Assembly: GCA_963942565.1 (NCBI GenBank)
Contig: CAWWDR010000962.1
Coordinates: 1-64,000, forward strand
Direction: 5' to 3'
Source of the DNA: Maea johnstoni
Taxonomy: Eukaryota; Annelida; Polychaeta; Spionida; Magelonidae
Length of the DNA stretch: 64,000 bases
Shown here: positions 1 through 8,039 of the stretch, piece by piece
Layout: every line of letters begins with the position of its first letter
How positions within the stretch are numbered: position 1 is the stretch's first letter
Notes under the pieces: model-generated
Seen by the model: the letters and a program-made list of their open reading frames with translations, nothing else
Database searches by the model: none
Told to the model about the DNA's origin: nothing
Made by a program: the position numbers and the translations under genes

Positions 1-393
1 CAATTTTTTATGTCCTGGATCTACTAATTTCCGCTTTTCCAGGACTCCAACTTTTTTTGGCAGTCCTTGAGAAAATCGAGTTCTACCTGCTGCTCTCCAA
101 TTTTCTTAAAGAGAACAGATTCTTTTTCTTCCATATCTGTAATTCTTGTATCTGGTTTCTTGGAAAATACAGTAGAACCGTTTTCCAGAAATTGTTGTTT
201 CCAATTGGATATTTGATTCGGATGAACATCGAACTCAGTCGCTATCTCACTTATCTGACGCTGACCTTTAATTGCTTCTAGGACAATTTTGAATTTTAAC
301 TCTGAACTGAATGATCTTCTCTTTTTACTCAACTTCTTCCTCCATAAACATTAAACAATCAAACTAAAGTTCTTGTCCATATTTATGGGTCCA
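1..393 (-). mobile_element. IS3-family insertion sequence, cut by window edge
   Basis: The element holds an OrfA gene (24-332) and the first codons of OrfB at the extreme left edge. The probable outer end is the TGGACCC motif on the minus strand (387-393), followed inward by a second TGGACA copy, as in IS3-type terminal repeats. An A7 run on the minus strand (52-58) near the end of OrfA is a likely -1 slippage site: the overlapping frame continues with KRKLVDPGHKK, which resembles the start of IS3 OrfB. The rest of the element lies outside the window, so activity cannot be judged. The exact end is inferred from one terminus only. Confidence 0.7.
24..332 (-). CDS. IS3-family transposase OrfA
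   Basis: A 102-residue DNA-binding subunit of an IS3-type transposase. Residues 1-55 form a HTH_Tnp_1 helix-turn-helix (FSSELKFKIVLEAIKG, then EIATEFDVHPNQISNWKQQF), and the C-terminal third is a charged leucine-zipper-like helix (VLFKKIGEQQVELDFLKDC), the usual OrfA layout and length. OrfB should be made by -1 frameshifting on the A7 run close to the stop. It sits next to, but points away from, the PadR operon and has no functional link to it. Confidence 0.88.
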   Translation of the reverse strand: MSKKRRSFSSELKFKIVLEAIKGQRQISEIATEFDVHPNQISNWKQQFLENGSTVFSKKPDTRITDMEEKESVLFKKIGEQQVELDFLKDCQKKLESWKSGN

Positions 394-474
394 TTATAAA
401 TCTCCTTTATATTAATTATTACTAGTTGGATTTTGATAATACAATAGGTAATAAGTAAAAGCTTTCAAATTACC

Positions 475-541
475 TTGACAGATAGAGTACTATCTCTCAT
501 AGTACTCTATGTAACATAGTAATATATCAGATGGAGGTATT
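475..541 (+). promoter_or_regulatory. Promoter and inverted-repeat operator of the PadR operon
   Basis: A TTGACA -35 box (475-480) is followed 17 bases on by CATAGT (498-503), a plausible -10. Between and over them lies a perfect inverted repeat, ATAGAGTACTAT (482-493), spacer CTCTC, ATAGTACTCTAT (499-510). A ribosome binding site GGAGG (533-537) precedes the TTG start at 544. A palindrome across the promoter of a padR gene is the expected site for autorepression. The binding itself is inferred. Confidence 0.72.
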
Positions 542-543
542 CT

Positions 544-870
544 TTGGTTAGTAGTGATATTATTCGCGGCCACCTTGATTCTATTATCTTGCGATTGATA
601 ATGGAAAAGGATCGCTATGGATATGAAATTTCAAAAGAGATCGCTCTAAGAACCAAAGACGTTTTTGAAATTAAGGAAGCTACTCTCTATGCCGTATTCC
701 AACGACTGGAAAAAAAGAAACTGATACAATCCTATTACGGTGATGAGACTCAGGGCGGCAGAAGGAAGTATTACAAAGTAACTTCCCTTGGGACAGCATT
801 TTTTAAAGAACGTCTTGCCGAGTGGAAAATCGCAAAAGTAAATATTGATATTTTTATGGAGGAAATTTAA
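544..870 (+). CDS. PadR-family transcriptional regulator
   Basis: A 108-residue winged-helix repressor of the short PadR (PF03551) class. The line from HLDSIILRLIMEKDRYGYEISKEI through EATLYAVFQRLEKKKLI to GGRRKYYKVTSLG is the PadR signature: first helix, recognition helix and wing. The start is a TTG with GGAGG seven bases upstream; no ATG fits better. Its stop overlaps the ATG of the next gene (TAATG), so the genes are translationally coupled. PadR proteins usually repress the adjacent membrane-protein genes until an inducer binds. The perfect inverted repeat in its own promoter supports autoregulation. The inducer is unknown. Confidence 0.9.
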   Translation: MVSSDIIRGHLDSIILRLIMEKDRYGYEISKEIALRTKDVFEIKEATLYAVFQRLEKKKLIQSYYGDETQGGRRKYYKVTSLGTAFFKERLAEWKIAKVNIDIFMEEI

Positions 871-1271
871 TGACTGCAATTGGAAAACACGTAGAAAGAT
901 TATTCAGAGAAATCGAAGATAGCCAGGAGAAGAAAGAGATCCTGGAGGAAATAACATTTAACCTTCGGGAAAAAGTATCGGACCTGATGAATGACGGGAA
1001 AAGCGAAGAAGACGCTATTAACAAAGCAATCGTCGATTTCGGGGACATTGATGATATAAAAAAAGAACTGTATAAAAAACAGAGCGGCCAGGAGCAGAAG
1101 CTGGCGCTTATCAGACTGGGATATTCTGTTTGGGGTTCCATTTTAATCATTGCCTTATTCGTATTTATCAATCTGTATTTCTCTCCCCAGGTCATATGGT
1201 ACCCATTCCCCATATTCGCATTATTATGGTGGCCCTTGTCCATGCTTTTTGTCTGGCTTAAGCGCCGTTGA
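870..1271 (+). CDS. Permease-prefix-domain membrane protein, partner of PadR
   Basis: A 133-residue protein with a soluble N-terminal domain (residues 1-70) that matches the permease prefix domain/DUF1700-like pattern: helical, acidic, with a conserved DFGDIDDIKKEL end. Two membrane helices follow (about 80-105 and 110-130) and hold one copy of the motif that the next gene repeats nine times (INLYFSPQVIWYPFPIF then LWWP). Genes of this type usually follow padR directly. Its ATG overlaps the padR stop, and its own stop overlaps the region of the next ribosome binding site. The molecular role is unknown; a membrane anchor or sensor that works with the downstream protein is an inference. Confidence 0.75.
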   Translation: MTAIGKHVERLFREIEDSQEKKEILEEITFNLREKVSDLMNDGKSEEDAINKAIVDFGDIDDIKKELYKKQSGQEQKLALIRLGYSVWGSILIIALFVFINLYFSPQVIWYPFPIFALLWWPLSMLFVWLKRR

Positions 1272-1282
1272 AGGAGAAATCT

Positions 1283-2695
1283 ATGAAAAATCTAAAATTG
1301 GGATTTTCCTTAACCGGCAGTGCTTTAATACTGGTGACATTCATTGGTATTAACCTTTTGACATCTCCCGGTTTCCCATGGAGCCTTTTCCCTGCATTCG
1401 TAGCCTTATGGTGGCCCGTATCCGTTTATTCTTATGAAAAGAAAAGCGCTATGGTGATGGCGATTTTGGGAAGCGGTATGACAACAGCTTTTTTTATTGC
1501 TGTCAATATCATAACATCACCTGGTTTTCCCTGGTGCCTATTCCCTATTTTCGTCGTTTTATGGTGGCCGATCGGTGTTTATTTGGCTGGAAAAAAGAAT
1601 GCATCGTTCATTTCAATCGTAGGAAGTTTGTTCATTGGCTTATTTTTTGTACTTGTGAACATTATAACATCTCCCGGATTTCCATGGTCCTTTTATCCCC
1701 TGTTTGTTCTAATCTGGTGGCCAATGGGTGTCTATTGCTCCAGTAAGAATAATATGAAGTTACTATCCTTAACTGGTAGCCTGCTAATCATAGCGTTCTT
1801 CCTGATTACAGATTTTATAACATCACCTTCAATAGAATGGGCTTTTTACGTTGTATTTCCCGTTCTCTTATGGCCCGCGGTTCTTATACTGAAAAAACAT
1901 ATAAAAATAGAGACCATACTTCTCGTATCGGGCATTGTTATTGCCGGGTATTACATACTCTTGAATTTGATTGTGTCCCCTTCCTATCCATGGTCCATAT
2001 TTGTCGCATACGGGATTCTCATTTCTATGATTTCCAGTTCATTCTGGTATAGGAATCAAGGGAAATGGGCGACTCTCAGCTCAGTTGTTATTTCTGCAGC
2101 ATTTGTAGCAGCTGTTCTGTTCATTGCGGGCATTAAAGAGATCTGGGTTTTCGAACTTGCCCTATTTGCCGTCTCCACACAAGCCTGTGTCCACTTTTGC
2201 TTAAAGAAAAATTTTAGAGCCCTAGCTGTATTGGGCAGTTTAACCATAATCGCATTTGTTCTATTTGAGAATTTTATTGATAATCCGGGTTATCCCTGGT
2301 TTTTATATGTTGTATTTCCAGCCATATGGCCTCTTGTTATGATTCTATTTCCCAAACAGGTACATACTGTCAGTTTTGCTTTATTTTCTGCAGCAACGGG
2401 GATTTTGTATTACGGCATTTTAAATCTGCTTTTAGCTCCTGGTTATGTGTGGTTTATCTATCCCGCTTTCGCACTGATATGGTGGCCCCTGGCAATGCAT
2501 TATGCCAGGACAGGAAAATCATTTCAGTTCGCAGTTATGGGATGTCTAACGACGGTAGTTTTTTTAGGCGGAATCAATCTGATAACATCACCTCAAGTCC
2601 TGTGGTTTGTCTTTCCCACTTTCCTTTTAATATGGTGGCCGTTAAGCATGGCATTTATTAATAAGAAGAAAAAGATTCTGGCTGAAGAAAATTAG
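1283..2695 (+). CDS. Polytopic membrane protein built of nine tandem two-helix repeats
   Basis: A 470-residue hydrophobic protein made almost wholly of nine repeats of about 51 residues. Each repeat has a first helix with a GS-x-(I/L) start, a loop motif close to N-(I/L)-ITSPGFPW, and a second helix ending in LWWP followed by a basic/polar linker. Repeats 1-3, 8 and 9 keep the motif best; 4, 5 and 7 are diverged; 6 has lost most of the SPxxPW loop. About 18 membrane segments are expected. A TTG at 1268 is open in frame, but the ATG at 1283 has AAGGAG seven bases upstream and is preferred. I do not recognise the family. It forms an operon with padR and the prefix-domain protein, which carries one copy of the same repeat. 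Confidence 0.8.
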   Translation: MKNLKLGFSLTGSALILVTFIGINLLTSPGFPWSLFPAFVALWWPVSVYSYEKKSAMVMAILGSGMTTAFFIAVNIITSPGFPWCLFPIFVVLWWPIGVYLAGKKNASFISIVGSLFIGLFFVLVNIITSPGFPWSFYPLFVLIWWPMGVYCSSKNNMKLLSLTGSLLIIAFFLITDFITSPSIEWAFYVVFPVLLWPAVLILKKHIKIETILLVSGIVIAGYYILLNLIVSPSYPWSIFVAYGILISMISSSFWYRNQGKWATLSSVVISAAFVAAVLFIAGIKEIWVFELALFAVSTQACVHFCLKKNFRALAVLGSLTIIAFVLFENFIDNPGYPWFLYVVFPAIWPLVMILFPKQVHTVSFALFSAATGILYYGILNLLLAPGYVWFIYPAFALIWWPLAMHYARTGKSFQFAVMGCLTTVVFLGGINLITSPQVLWFVFPTFLLIWWPLSMAFINKKKKILAEEN

Positions 2696-2704
2696 GCGTA
2701 AATT

Positions 2705-2860
2705 GTTTAATAATGCTTTCCTGTCTATAAAATCAATTGCCAGATCTGTTTGATGTACAGGTTCATATCCCGGTGTCCATTTGGGATCGGGATCTTCATT
2801 TTCATAATAAAAAATATCCATGTAGTCGTGGGTACAATTAACTACGCCCAGTAGTCATGA
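2705..2860 (-). pseudogene. Scrap of a sulfatase gene (internal segment only)
   Basis: Read on the minus strand this segment gives NCTHDYMD, FYYENEDPDPKWTPGYEP and VHQTDLAIDFIDRK, almost the same as an internal segment of the intact sulfatase at 59289-60749 (NCTHDYMD, FYYENDDPDPKWTPGYEP, VHQTNLAINFIERK). The similarity is also clear at the DNA level. It covers only about 50 codons, has a one-base loss relative to that gene near 2845, and lacks the catalytic N-terminus and the C-terminus. It overlaps the last codons of the ThuA-like gene, so the current end of that gene seems to have been made by the junction. It is probably the relic of a duplicated or recombined sulfatase at the operon's far end. 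Confidence 0.8.
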
Positions 2861-3506
2861 AGCTGAGTATATTTTCAAAATATGTCTTTATGCCTGGATG
2901 AGTCAAAACATCCAGATTGTGCCCGGGAACAAATACAACGACTCGCCCCTTACCATAGGAATGGTGCCATCCCTGAACACTGCGCCCATTGGCCTGGGAC
3001 CACGACTCTGCAAAGACCGTGGTTTGGGACTCGTCCAATTCCAGTTGATATTCCTCATCACACAATTCGAACTCCTCTATACCTGCATTAAGAGGAGATT
3101 CCGTCCCTAAAGGTCTCATAGAATAGGATCCGATTGGCGGATGACCTTTAAAGAACGCTTTTGCAAGTTTGCATTGCACGCTTTCCGGAGAGCAAAGAGC
3201 AATTGAGCTGTGATGCATCAGTATTTTACCACCTGCTAGAATGTATTGTTCCAGAAGCTCCCCTTGTTCCGGAGAGAGCCAGGGCGGTTCATTCACTTTG
3301 CTTTCCTTTGATCTATAGAACAATCCGTCGTGTCGTCCATATCGACTCAGTATAATGAGCTCATATTCATCTAAATGATCAAATGGAATCTCATAATCGG
3401 CAATGTGCAATACCTCATAACCTTTTTCGGTTAACCAGGGCTGAATTGTATTGTAGAGAGGATATTGAGGGTGGTAGAAGTCACCAATAATAGATAAGGC
3501 TTTCAT
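2838..3506 (-). CDS. ThuA-like domain protein (class I glutamine amidotransferase fold)
   Basis: A 222-residue protein of the ThuA/trehalose-utilisation-like family: a Rossmann-like start (MKALSIIGDFYHP), a central LIILSRYGRHDG segment, the LLEQYILAGGKILMHHSS core, and a late GWHHSYGKGRVVVFVPGHN stretch typical of the fold. It starts 11 bases after the upstream sulfatase stop, with GAAGAG ahead of the ATG, so it is the last gene of the sulfatase operon. ThuA proteins occur widely in sugar-degradation clusters; some take part in keto-sugar handling, but the reaction of this one is unknown. The last five residues (TTGRS) are encoded by DNA from a sulfatase scrap, so the original C-terminus may have been replaced. 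Confidence 0.75.
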   Translation of the reverse strand: MKALSIIGDFYHPQYPLYNTIQPWLTEKGYEVLHIADYEIPFDHLDEYELIILSRYGRHDGLFYRSKESKVNEPPWLSPEQGELLEQYILAGGKILMHHSSIALCSPESVQCKLAKAFFKGHPPIGSYSMRPLGTESPLNAGIEEFELCDEEYQLELDESQTTVFAESWSQANGRSVQGWHHSYGKGRVVVFVPGHNLDVLTHPGIKTYFENILSFMTTGRS

Positions 3507-3517
3507 TTCAATCTCTT

Positions 3518-4971
3518 CTAATCATTCTTATGTCTTTCCCGGTATTCAGTAATCGCATGCCACACTTCCTGATGGGCATTATAGGCGTTATCGAGCAGAC
3601 GGGGATCCATCTCAAAGGATTTGAAATTATCATCTATCGATTTTAAAAGTTCCCTTCTGATTTCTTTGAATGCCGGATTATAAAACTGATTCGCTTCTTC
3701 ATACTTATCGTTTTTAAGATCAAAAAGATTACCGTCCCGTTCTTCAAGTGTGAGCTCGCGACCGTCATAACAATATGTGATATCAAGACGCCAGTCGCTT
3801 GTCTGTACGGCATAGCGAAATTGATCCAGCTCGGGAATGTTAAGATCGATCTGAGAAAAGATTTTATCGGGAGCCTGTTCTTCTGAAAAGAGGTCTCTTC
3901 CCCGATAATTTGATGGCGTAAGATCAGAGAGTCCGCATAAAGATAAGAGCGTTCGCGGCAGATCAATCAATTCGGTTAAATCTTTAACCCGTTTTCCTTT
4001 GGGAATATGTCCCGGCCAGGACCAGATAAAAGGAACGCTCAGGGAGTTCCTGTCAAAGCCCCCTTTTTCCATAACACCACGTTCGCCATCATATGACCAT
4101 GATCACTGGAAAAGACAATAATTGTATTCTCCCGCAGGTCATTATCCTTGAGGTATTCCAGAACCTTTCCGATTTGGCTGTCAAGATAAGCGACCGAACC
4201 CATATAATAACGCCAGTGTTTATCTACATTCTCCTTTGAAGAAGTAAAGTCGGAATACTTTTTTGTCCAGGCAAGATCAAAATCACTTCGTCCCTTTATA
4301 TCTTTCTCCTCATCAAAATAGCGGATAGGAAGATCTTTCGGATCGTAGAGGGTGTCGAATGGGCGGGGAGCCAGGATCGGGGCATGAGGCCATTCGATAT
4401 TCAGGCGAAGGAAAAAGGGCTGCTCCTCTTCCTGAGCCTTTTCGATGAACTTATAACCGGAGTCAATGCAACGGGTCGCGCAATCCTCCTTTTCTGGATA
4501 AATTCCGCCGAGAATATGACCGGGATTTCCCGGTGTGTTTAAAATATCGTATTCTTCGTCTTTTCCTGTATAGGGACCTATAAGTTCGAAATGACTGACG
4601 TACTCGTTGGCGGCAATTATGAATTCTTCTTCACTCCAGAAACGTCCTTTGGATACATGCTGCTTCCCGAATGTTCCGCTGAGGTATCCTGCTTTTTCAA
4701 GAAGCACTCCGATGGGGATAAACTTTTCAGGCAGTTCAAAACCGGCATGTTCGTTATTGAGAACTCCCGTTTCGAGGGGATAGGCCCCCGTGAGCTGCGA
4801 TGTACGGCTCGGGGCGCAGACAGGCGATTGGCAAAAAGCGTTTTCAAAGAGAGTTCCCTCTGCCGCCAGGTTATCAAAGTTCGGTGTTTTGGCCCATTTC
4901 TGACCGTAACAGCCTATTGATTCGCTTCTTTGCTGATCCGTATGGATCCACAGTATATTTGGTTTTTCCAT
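3518..4971 (-). pseudogene. Sulfatase (S1 family), single frameshift
   Basis: The N-terminal part (4971 to about 4045) begins PNILWIHTDQQRSESIGCYG and carries the formylglycine motif C52-A-P-S-R, then the SSDHGHMM metal-site segment. The reading frame then shifts by one base near 4045-4072 and the C-terminal part continues in another frame (MEKGGFDRNSLSVPFIWSWPGHIPKGKR to the stop at 3518), including NLFDLKNDKYEEANQF, the usual sulfatase tail. Together the parts would be about 480 residues, normal for the family. There is no signal peptide. The product would hydrolyse a sulfate ester on a sugar; the substrate is unknown. It is the fifth sugar-enzyme position in the LacI-controlled operon. A sequence error cannot be excluded. 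Confidence 0.85.
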
Positions 4972-4983
4972 CTCTAAAGTACC

Positions 4984-6380
4984 TCTATGTAAGTAAATTT
5001 TTCATCCAAACGCTTCGCGTCATCAATTTGTCGTCGAGAGCGGAGAAAGTATCGAAAATCTTTTGACGATAGGCATCACCCAGCTTCAGATCTTTTTCCG
5101 ATCCGATCAGATTATTCAGCTCGGAGGGATCTTCCTGCAGATCATAAACTCATCGACATCGGTGGGATTAAGGATGTATTTAAAACGTTCGTCCCTGATC
5201 ATTCGCATGTCATAGAGCCCGAACTGCTGGCCATGATAAGAGCTGAAAGCCAGCGGCCAGCTGTTGGGATTATTATGACCGAGAAGCTGAGGCAGGACTG
5301 ATTTTCCCTGAAAGGAGCCCGGAATCTCTATGTCGAACATATCCAGAATGGTCGGTCCAAGGTCCAATTCATTCATAACGAAATCTTCGCATGTGGAGTT
5401 GGCTTTGATTTTCCCGGGCCAGCGAACCAGCATAGGTACATGGACCTCTTCTTCATACATCACATAATGCTTGTCTATCATGCGGTGGCTGCCTGCGGCA
5501 TCACCGTGATCTGTGGTGTATAAGACAATGGTGTTATCGGCTATTCCAAGTTCGTCCAGTGTGCCCAGGATCTTTCCGACGGCATCATCGTACTGTGAGA
5601 TAATTCCGAAATAAGCCGCCAGGTATTTGGACCACTCATCCCAGGTCCAATTCTCGATCTCCCAGTTTTTAAGCTGCTGAGACTGGATATAGGGTTTGTT
5701 TTTAAAATTTTCTTTGAAATTTCCCCAGGGCTCTATCTCCTCCGGTTTATACATGGAAGCGAATGGCTCCGAGGGGATGCAGGGCAGATGTGGTTCGTTG
5801 AAATCGAGCCTGATATGCCAGGGAATCGATTCTTCATTGTACTTTTTCAATTGGCTGATGGCCTTATCGGTCATAACATGGGTGGGAGATTTCTCCAGGG
5901 GAAGCGCGGATTTGAATCCCGTATAGGACCAGACACTGTTTTCAGGCATCTCATACTGCTTCACCAGATTTACGGGAGGCCAGTTTCCCGATTCATCTTC
6001 ATACATATCATAACCGAAGGATGTAGGATCCAGATCGGGACTCACATGCCATTTCCCGAAGTAACTCATGTTAAATCCATCATCCTTGAGCAATTCGGTC
6101 CAGGTGACAAAATCGTTGGTAAGACCAGTAATCTGCTGGCAATCATAATTCCACAAGCCGCCGTGCACTTCGGGCATAACTCCGCCAACAGGGTCTGTCT
6201 TGCAGGACAGCACAGAGGAATAGGCGTAAAGGCATTGGAAAATGATATGCCCTCACGTCTCAGCCTGTCGAGGTTGGGTGTCTTTACCAGAGGATGTCCA
6301 GTAAATCCCAGAGAGTCATAGCGCTGCTGATCCACATGGATGAGCAGCAGATTTGGTTTATCTGTATGTTGAGTATTCAA
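4984..6380 (-). pseudogene. Sulfatase (S1 family), two frameshifts
   Basis: The likely start is the TTG at 6380, preceded by AGGAAA and followed by codons for NTQHTDKPNLLLIHVDQQR, closely like the start of the sulfatase at 59289-60749. The catalytic motif is C57-C-P-A-R. One base seems lost near 6185, just after this motif; the main body then runs in another frame (HGGLWNYDCQQITG, YFGKWHVSPDLDP, TTDHGDAAGSHRM). A second one-base loss near 5148 puts the tail (YDLQEDPSELNNL, ending at 4984) in a further frame. The gene has no stop between it and the upstream sulfatase in the N-terminal frame, so its first 100 codons are read as a fusion. No signal peptide. The substrate is unknown. Confidence 0.82.
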
Positions 6381-8039
6381 TAATCTATTTTCCTTTCCAT
6401 TCCTGTTTTCCGTATTTCCCAGTAACCACGGTGACTCATCAGTTTTGTAGATCTGCAGAGACTTGATCTCTCCCAGACCGTGGCGCATTTCCTTCACTCC
6501 CTTCCATGGAGCTATATTGCGATAATTGGGAACCGATTTTGGATGATTCCGCACTTTTATAAGTCTTTCGAGCAAATCGATTTTTTGACTCTGAAAAGAT
6601 GGATCATCATAGAGATCGATCTGTTCATCAGGGTCATTTTTCAGGTCAAACATCTGCCCTTCGCCGCTGTCAGTATACCGGGTAAGCCGCCAGCCGTCAT
6701 CGCTGATTACGCTCTCCGCCGTGTCGATGGAAACAGATATTTCCCCGCGGGCACTTAACTGTTTCAGGGAACCCTTAGAGTTCGGTCCGGGACTGCAGAT
6801 TCCGGCAAGGGACATTCCCTCCAGAGGGGGAAGATCTTCAGAAGGCACTCCCGCCCAGTCACAGAATGTAGGATAGAGATCCAGAGTCGAGCATAACTGA
6901 TCTGCCTTTCCTTTCGACTGCACAGGACCTCCCGCCACTATCAGAGGGCTCCGGATACCTCTGTCATAATGGGGAGTTCCCTTGCCGATCATATCATGAT
7001 CGCCCAACATCTCCCCATGGTCGGAGGAGAAAACCAGTACGGTATTCTCCCATAAACCGGAAGATTTCAGATACTCTGTAATTCTTCCGATCTGATCATC
7101 GAGAAATTTGAGAGAACCATGAAAGAGAGCTCTGAATTTTTTAATGCTCAAAGGATTACCGGAGATCCGTCTGTAATTCAGATATGTTTTATCAAAAACA
7201 TTCTCCAGAGCCTCGATGTTCCGGTCACGCCACTCCGCCGGTAAAGGTTCCTCCATGGTTTCAGGATCAAAAAGGTTCGCATAGGATTCAGGAGGATCAT
7301 AGGGATCGTGGGGATCCACATAGGAAATATGACAGAAAAAGGGTTTGTTATCACCTTCGTGGGCTTTTTTGATAAAATCCAGTCCTTTTTCCGTAATAAA
7401 AGTAGAGTCATGGGCTTCCGCCGGAAGCGGCGAAACATAAGTTCGTTCCCAATCACTATTATTTATCCTTTCGCCCATAATTTCAGGATAGGCGATAGCT
7501 TTCAACCGGATCTGTTCTTCCGAAGCCCCCTGAGCCCGATCCATATCATCATCGGGACGCTGATCCCCGCTGTGACCATTTGTCATAGCAAGGGTTGTCT
7601 CATAATGATCGGGATGCTTCTCTTTCACCCAATCGATATAGGGACCCCATTTGGGATCCTCCGAGACAACAGACTCATCAAAACCCAGCCAGGATATATC
7701 TGTAGGCACAGGCCGGTTCATGGGAGTCTGATGAAACTTTCCGAATCCGCCGGTTTTGTAGCCATTGGCTTTAAGGACATGGGCATAGGTAGGCATATCA
7801 GTGGATAAGGCCAGATTGTTAGTGGTTATTCCGTGTATCTCCGCCGATCTGCCTGTCAGCATAGTCGCCCTGTTGGGACCGCAGACCGGATGAGTTGCGT
7901 AATATCTATCAAAACAACATCCGGTTTCTGCAAGTTCCTTTAATATTGGCGTGGAATCAATAGTCCCCCCATAACAATTCAGGAATTTAGCAGCCAGTTG
8001 ATCGGCACAGATATAAACAATATTGGGCCGTTTAATCAT
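6066..8039 (-). CDS. Sulfatase (S1 family), open frame running on into the next sulfatase
   Basis: Residues 1 to about 545 form a complete sulfatase: PNIVYICADQ at the start, the formylglycine motif C53-G-P-N-R, SYVDPHDPYDPP, and FSSDHGEMLGDHDMIGKG, then a C-terminal MFDLKNDPDEQIDLYDD tail. No signal peptide. The frame has no stop after this domain and passes through NTENRNGKENR into the N-terminus of the next sulfatase, whose own TTG start lies at codon 554 (6380). It finally stops at 6066 in out-of-frame sequence. I regard the natural product as the first 550 residues and the fusion as either a lost stop or readthrough by chance. The ATG at 8039 overlaps the upstream gene's end. Confidence 0.85.
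   Translation of the reverse strand: MIKRPNIVYICADQLAAKFLNCYGGTIDSTPILKELAETGCCFDRYYATHPVCGPNRATMLTGRSAEIHGITTNNLALSTDMPTYAHVLKANGYKTGGFGKFHQTPMNRPVPTDISWLGFDESVVSEDPKWGPYIDWVKEKHPDHYETTLAMTNGHSGDQRPDDDMDRAQGASEEQIRLKAIAYPEIMGERINNSDWERTYVSPLPAEAHDSTFITEKGLDFIKKAHEGDNKPFFCHISYVDPHDPYDPPESYANLFDPETMEEPLPAEWRDRNIEALENVFDKTYLNYRRISGNPLSIKKFRALFHGSLKFLDDQIGRITEYLKSSGLWENTVLVFSSDHGEMLGDHDMIGKGTPHYDRGIRSPLIVAGGPVQSKGKADQLCSTLDLYPTFCDWAGVPSEDLPPLEGMSLAGICSPGPNSKGSLKQLSARGEISVSIDTAESVISDDGWRLTRYTDSGEGQMFDLKNDPDEQIDLYDDPSFQSQKIDLLERLIKVRNHPKSVPNYRNIAPWKGVKEMRHGLGEIKSLQIYKTDESPWLLGNTENRNGKENRLLNTQHTDKPNLLLIHVDQQRYDSLGFTGHPLVKTPNLDRLRREGISFSNAFTPIPLCCPARQTLLAELCPKCTAACGIMIASRLLVLPTILSPGPNCSRMMDLT

Noticed and set aside
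7308-7808. Long plus-strand open frame opposite a sulfatase
   Set aside because: It is the shadow of a gene with clear sulfatase motifs; no family likeness and no ribosome binding site.
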